A stretch of DNA of 64,000 nucleotides from Cherax quadricarinatus (Eukaryota > Arthropoda > Malacostraca > Decapoda > Parastacidae). The notes beneath the pieces are model-generated. The model saw only the letters and a list, made by a program, of their open reading frames with translations. It had not been told where the DNA came from and did no database searches. The translations under genes were made by a program, and so were the position numbers. How positions within the stretch are numbered: position 1 is the first letter of the stretch; every line of letters begins with the position of its first letter. Positions 61,105-64,000 of the stretch are shown piece by piece. The stretch covers positions 25,866,300 through 25,930,299 of the forward strand of contig NC_091303.1 of NCBI RefSeq assembly GCF_038502225.1, in the 5' to 3' direction.

Positions 61105-61745
61105 TTATTGAAGGAATAGGGATGTGATGATTCTCTTCAAATCGCTTGTTCTCTCTAGGCTGGAATACTGCTGTACACTAACTGCCCCCATCAAAGCAAG
61201 CGAAATTGCTGACCTGGAGAATGTACGAAGAACTTTCACGGCAAACATAAGTACGATAAAGCACCTAAGTTACTGGGAACTGTTAAGGTCCCTTGATTTG
61301 TAATCCCTGGAATGCAGGCGAGAGAGATACATGGTAACATACACTTGGAAAATCCTAGAGGGATTCGTACCAAACTTGTACACGAAAATCACTCCCTATG
61401 AAAGCAAAAGGCTCGGCAGGAGATACAACATTCCCCCAATGGAAAGCAGGGGCGCCACAAGTACACTGAGAGACAACACAATAAGTGTCTGGGGCCCCAG
61501 ACTGTCCAACTGCCTCCCTGCATACATAAGGGGGATTACCAATAGATCCCTGGCTGTCTTCAAGAAGGCACTGGGCAGGCACCTGAAGTCAGTACCTGAC
61601 CAACTGGGCTGTGGTTCTTACGTCGGTTTTTCGTGCGACCAGCAGTAAGAGTCTGGTTGATCAGATCCTGATCCATCATGAAGCCTAGTCTCAGACCGGG
61701 CCACGGGGACGTTGACCCCCGAAACCCTCTCCAGGTAAACTCTAA
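61105..61745 (+). pseudogene. LINE family A C-terminal fragment
   Basis: Runs from the LFKSLVLSRLEYCC-equivalent (61134-61175) to the terminus ACCCTCTCCAGG at 61724-61735. The best preserved piece is an open frame at 61331-61648 (MVTYTWKILEGFVPNLY, LGRRYNIPPMESRGATSTLR, ITNRSLAVFKKALG). A stop just upstream and another after SCDQQ end it. 5'-truncated. Confidence 0.82.
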
Positions 61746-61930
61746 GTATCACTTGTGAATGCCTCTTCTGATACGCTTCAAACCTTCAGTGCTGACATTT
61801 AACTGCATTAGAAGCTAGTGCAGTATTCTGTACTATTCCCATCACATTCATCGAGGTCAGGCGACTAAGGGGATACTTTTCTCGTATCCTGCAAAGACTG
61901 TAATACATCTAGTTATAAATTGTATAAAAT
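61746..61930. other. Unassigned spacer
   Basis: Carries the last copy of the dispersed motif at 61758; otherwise nothing. Confidence 0.4.
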
Positions 61931-62022
61931 ACCGACAAGCTGGTAAGTAAGACACACATGCAACACTAGGTACCTTTATTGATGAAACCTTTCGCCTGCG
62001 CTGTAGGCTTCATCAGTCGTGT
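61931..62022. mobile_element. Single arm of the 28.4-kb foldback family
   Basis: ACCGACAAGCTGG, AGACACACATGCAACAC, TACCTTTATTGATGAAACC and GGCTTCATCAGTC align in order with the left arm at 28386-28468. The second arm is absent, so the family also exists in single-arm form. Confidence 0.7.
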
Positions 62023-62029
62023 ATTTTCT

Positions 62030-62745
62030 GTTCTAGCGAGAACATTTCTAGTACTTTAAGGCATTCCTAGCTGTTTAGATGCTTCACTAACCTATACTGG
62101 CCGTTATCGACCTCTACATTTTCCAGCTATATCTTGAAACACAGATACGGTGACACCGTGAACACGGAAAGCTATTCTACACGTAAGAGTACATTAGATT
62201 TGTATAGTACCATCATCGTGTTACCTCTCTTGTACTGAAAGTTCTAATTATCCACTCAGTCATTTTCATAACCTCTGAAGTCCTTACTTTTTGTCAATAA
62301 TCGAAAATTCATCTGACTTGATAATTCCTAGACAATTTACACGTTCCTATTTTTTACACGATGGTCTTCCTGCATTTTACAGCTTTGCCAGTCTTTAGAT
62401 TCTAGTTTTTCCATATGTAAAGACTTGGAATTTGTCACTGTTGATCATGTTACTCTCCACTACCCACCAGATGACTTTAATATCTGTAATTTTTCTGTCT
62501 TTTATTGTGGCAACATTAATGCTTATTTTGATATACAGAGGATGATATGAAGTTATAGTTGTGTTTATCCGGCTGTATGAGGATGAGAAACAAACCAGAA
62601 CCGTACCTATGGGCACTGAGCTTTTTATCTTGCTAAGACGTGATTTAATGAGATTTATTACAACTCTTTGTTCCAGACCTGGGACAGATACACATAGTTT
62701 ACTGCCCACGTAGAGCCAATAAAGCATTTTAACTACTGGCAATAC
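62030..62745 (-). pseudogene. LINE family A-like RT palm and thumb pseudogene
   Basis: Minus-strand segments: VINLIKSRLSKIKSSVPIGT (62600-62670, the SVSQGTVL-equivalent block), an INSDKFQVFTYGKT stretch near 62400-62450, then thumb remnants to about 62060. Highly diverged; active site not recognisable. Confidence 0.6.
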
Positions 62746-63165
62746 CACAAAATATTGAATTTATACTCTTTGGACGAGAAAAGAGAGATAATATATACGT
62801 GGAAGATACTGCGGGACCTAGTCTCAAACCTACACACTATCATAACATACTAGAGTGAGATATGGGAAGACGTATAAAATAAACCCAGGTATGGGCAAGG
62901 AAGCCGTAAGAAAACATTGTGTCAACATCCATGGGTCTAGACTATTCAACCTGCTACCAGCATTCACCAGAAATACTGCCGGCACAAGTGCAGAAATCTT
63001 CAAGAAGAAACTTGATCACTACCTACGCGAAGTGCCAGAACAATCAGACTGTGATGAGGCCCTGCGGGTAGCAAACAGGAGCAACTTGGTAGACCAGGCA
63101 AGCGCCAGTAAAGTTTGGCCTCAGGCCGGACTGCGAGAGTAGCAAAACTCTGGAAACCGGGCTTA
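62746..63165 (+). pseudogene. LINE C-terminal fragment, inverted relative to neighbour
   Basis: Plus-strand frame 62855-63142 reads VRKHCVNIHGSRLFNLLP, TSAEIFKKKLDHYLREVPEQ and a terminal ASKVWPQAGLRE, followed by a stop. The GLRE ending is encoded by the CGGACTGCGAGAGTAG word that is the shared LINE 3' terminus elsewhere. It is a diverged relative of family A. Confidence 0.7.
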
Positions 63166-63589
63166 GGTGTCAGTTTCCTACCTATCCGTAGCCACTGTCT
63201 AATGCCTTTCGGAATGTGTGTATACAGTACCAGGTATTGATGATGTGGCCGGAGTCGCAGAAAATGTAATCCCAGGATGTACCTCAACTATTATAACAAG
63301 AAAACAGCAGCCACCTGGGTACTGTAGAGGGGAGAAGGGAGAGGAAGGAGAACCAAGGGACGAAAGTAGATGGAGGAAAGAAGAAAGCAGTAATATAAGA
63401 AATTCAGAAGAGAGTGGGAAGGAAGTTTTCAAAACGACACGAGCGCTGGGACCAAAAGGTCATTCAGCGCTTTATGCACTAAGAGATTCTACACACATGT
63501 ACACGTACCCCACACACTCATGTGCCTCGTACGCACTCGTGTAGGCCGAAAGCAAGCAACTACGCACGCACGCACACACAACGTGTGGG
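63166..63589. other. Unassigned
   Basis: 63320-63430 is purine-rich; no repeat or gene recognised. Confidence 0.4.
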
Positions 63590-63720
63590 CAGGAACCATA
63601 CATAGCTTTAAGATGAGGTATGATAAAGCTCAAGGAGCAGAGAGAGGACCTAGTAGCACTCGGTGAAGAGGCGGGGCCAGGAGCTGAGTCTCTACCCCTG
63701 CAACCACAATTAGGTGAGTA

Positions 63721-63725
<5 letters not shown>
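63590..63725 (+). mobile_element. LINE B 3' end
   Basis: GGAACCATACATAGCTTTAA, GTATGATAAAGCTCAAGG, GAAGAGGCGGGGCCAGGAG and CCACAATTAGGTGAGTAC: the same end as at 26.4-26.6 kb, again running into (CA)n. Confidence 0.8.
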
Positions 63726-63761
<36 letters not shown>

Positions 63762-63784
63762 ACACACACACAGACACACACACA

Positions 63785-63815
<31 letters not shown>
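63724..63815. repeat. (CA)n microsatellite
   Basis: CA tract with four CAGA interruptions, attached to the LINE B terminus. Confidence 0.98.
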
Positions 63816-63818
<3 letters not shown>

Positions 63819-64000
63819 ATAACCAAGGGAGAAATGTGATGAGTACAAGAGGACATTGATTCACACATTGTAAACAGTGGCAGAGACAGCAAGAAGCAGC
63901 ACAGCTAAACTAGTACTGGGTTATTTTAACAATAAGGAGATTTGGAAAACAGGGGCCCCTCCTACTTCCGGCCAACGAAGGAGCAGAAACGTGGAGAGCG
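63816..64000. other. Unassigned window end
   Basis: Nothing recognised. Confidence 0.4.

Noticed and set aside
63472..63864. Cys/Val-rich small protein at the window end
   Set aside because: Translation of the (CA)n tract.

Overview
The window looks like a repeat-dominated intergenic or heterochromatic stretch of an invertebrate genome. No bacterial operon structure, intact host gene, rRNA or CRISPR array is visible. The mix of non-LTR elements, Gypsy pol fragments, tRNA-headed SINEs, pogo/Tigger relics and very many dinucleotide and minisatellite arrays is what I would expect of a decapod crustacean, perhaps a crayfish. That assignment is inference from repeat style only; no species-diagnostic gene is present.

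Layout. 1-8.8 kb: LINE scraps, five-copy MITE family (three copies here and at 7.9-8.3 kb) whose ends abut (TA)n or (CA)n, inverted tRNA-SINE pairs, a 50-bp and a 30-bp minisatellite, and a Tigger-like DNA transposon relic (5.6-6.4 kb). 8.8-13.6 kb: three decayed copies of one CR1/jockey-type LINE (family A) separated by GT and minisatellite tracts. 13.8-17.1 kb: a 35-bp minisatellite interrupted by an odd composite, a Gypsy pol piece between two LTR-like sequences in INVERTED orientation. 18.5-25.7 kb: a 25-bp minisatellite interrupted by two Gypsy pol copies. 26-29 kb: 3' ends of a second LINE (family B), a 42-bp dyad minisatellite, and a MITE carrying a 353-bp foldback insertion with a 12-bp target duplication. 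29-33.8 kb: three nested or tandem RTE-type LINE copies; the third carries a SINE palindrome with a 12-bp target duplication. 34-37.9 kb: LINE B, an 18-bp minisatellite and a Tigger transposase relic broken by a SINE. 38-57.4 kb: mostly giant arrays (51-bp, GTG/GAT, CT-rich, 25-bp GC-rich, 20-bp AAC/AGC-rich, 27-bp) with two long family A LINE copies; one sits inside the 20-bp array. 57.4-64 kb: SINE and LINE fragments in AT-rich sequence.

How it fits together. The unifying pattern is nesting. Elements insert into arrays, and arrays start inside or at the edge of elements: a single motif in one copy of an element is a ten-copy array in another copy. The longest open frames (over 1300 codons) are products of repeat periods that lack stop codons and should not be annotated as proteins. 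The only frames with real protein signatures are transposon-derived: an RTE reverse transcriptase with an intact FADD motif (29.8-31.05 kb), a family A LINE (52.5-54.9 kb), Gypsy RNase H and integrase, and a short Tigger N-terminus. None appears complete enough to be autonomous. I found no previously undescribed cellular system; the best leads are the inverted-LTR composite, the Tigger relic that resembles a mammalian repeat, the microsatellite-bound MITE, and the hierarchical arrays.
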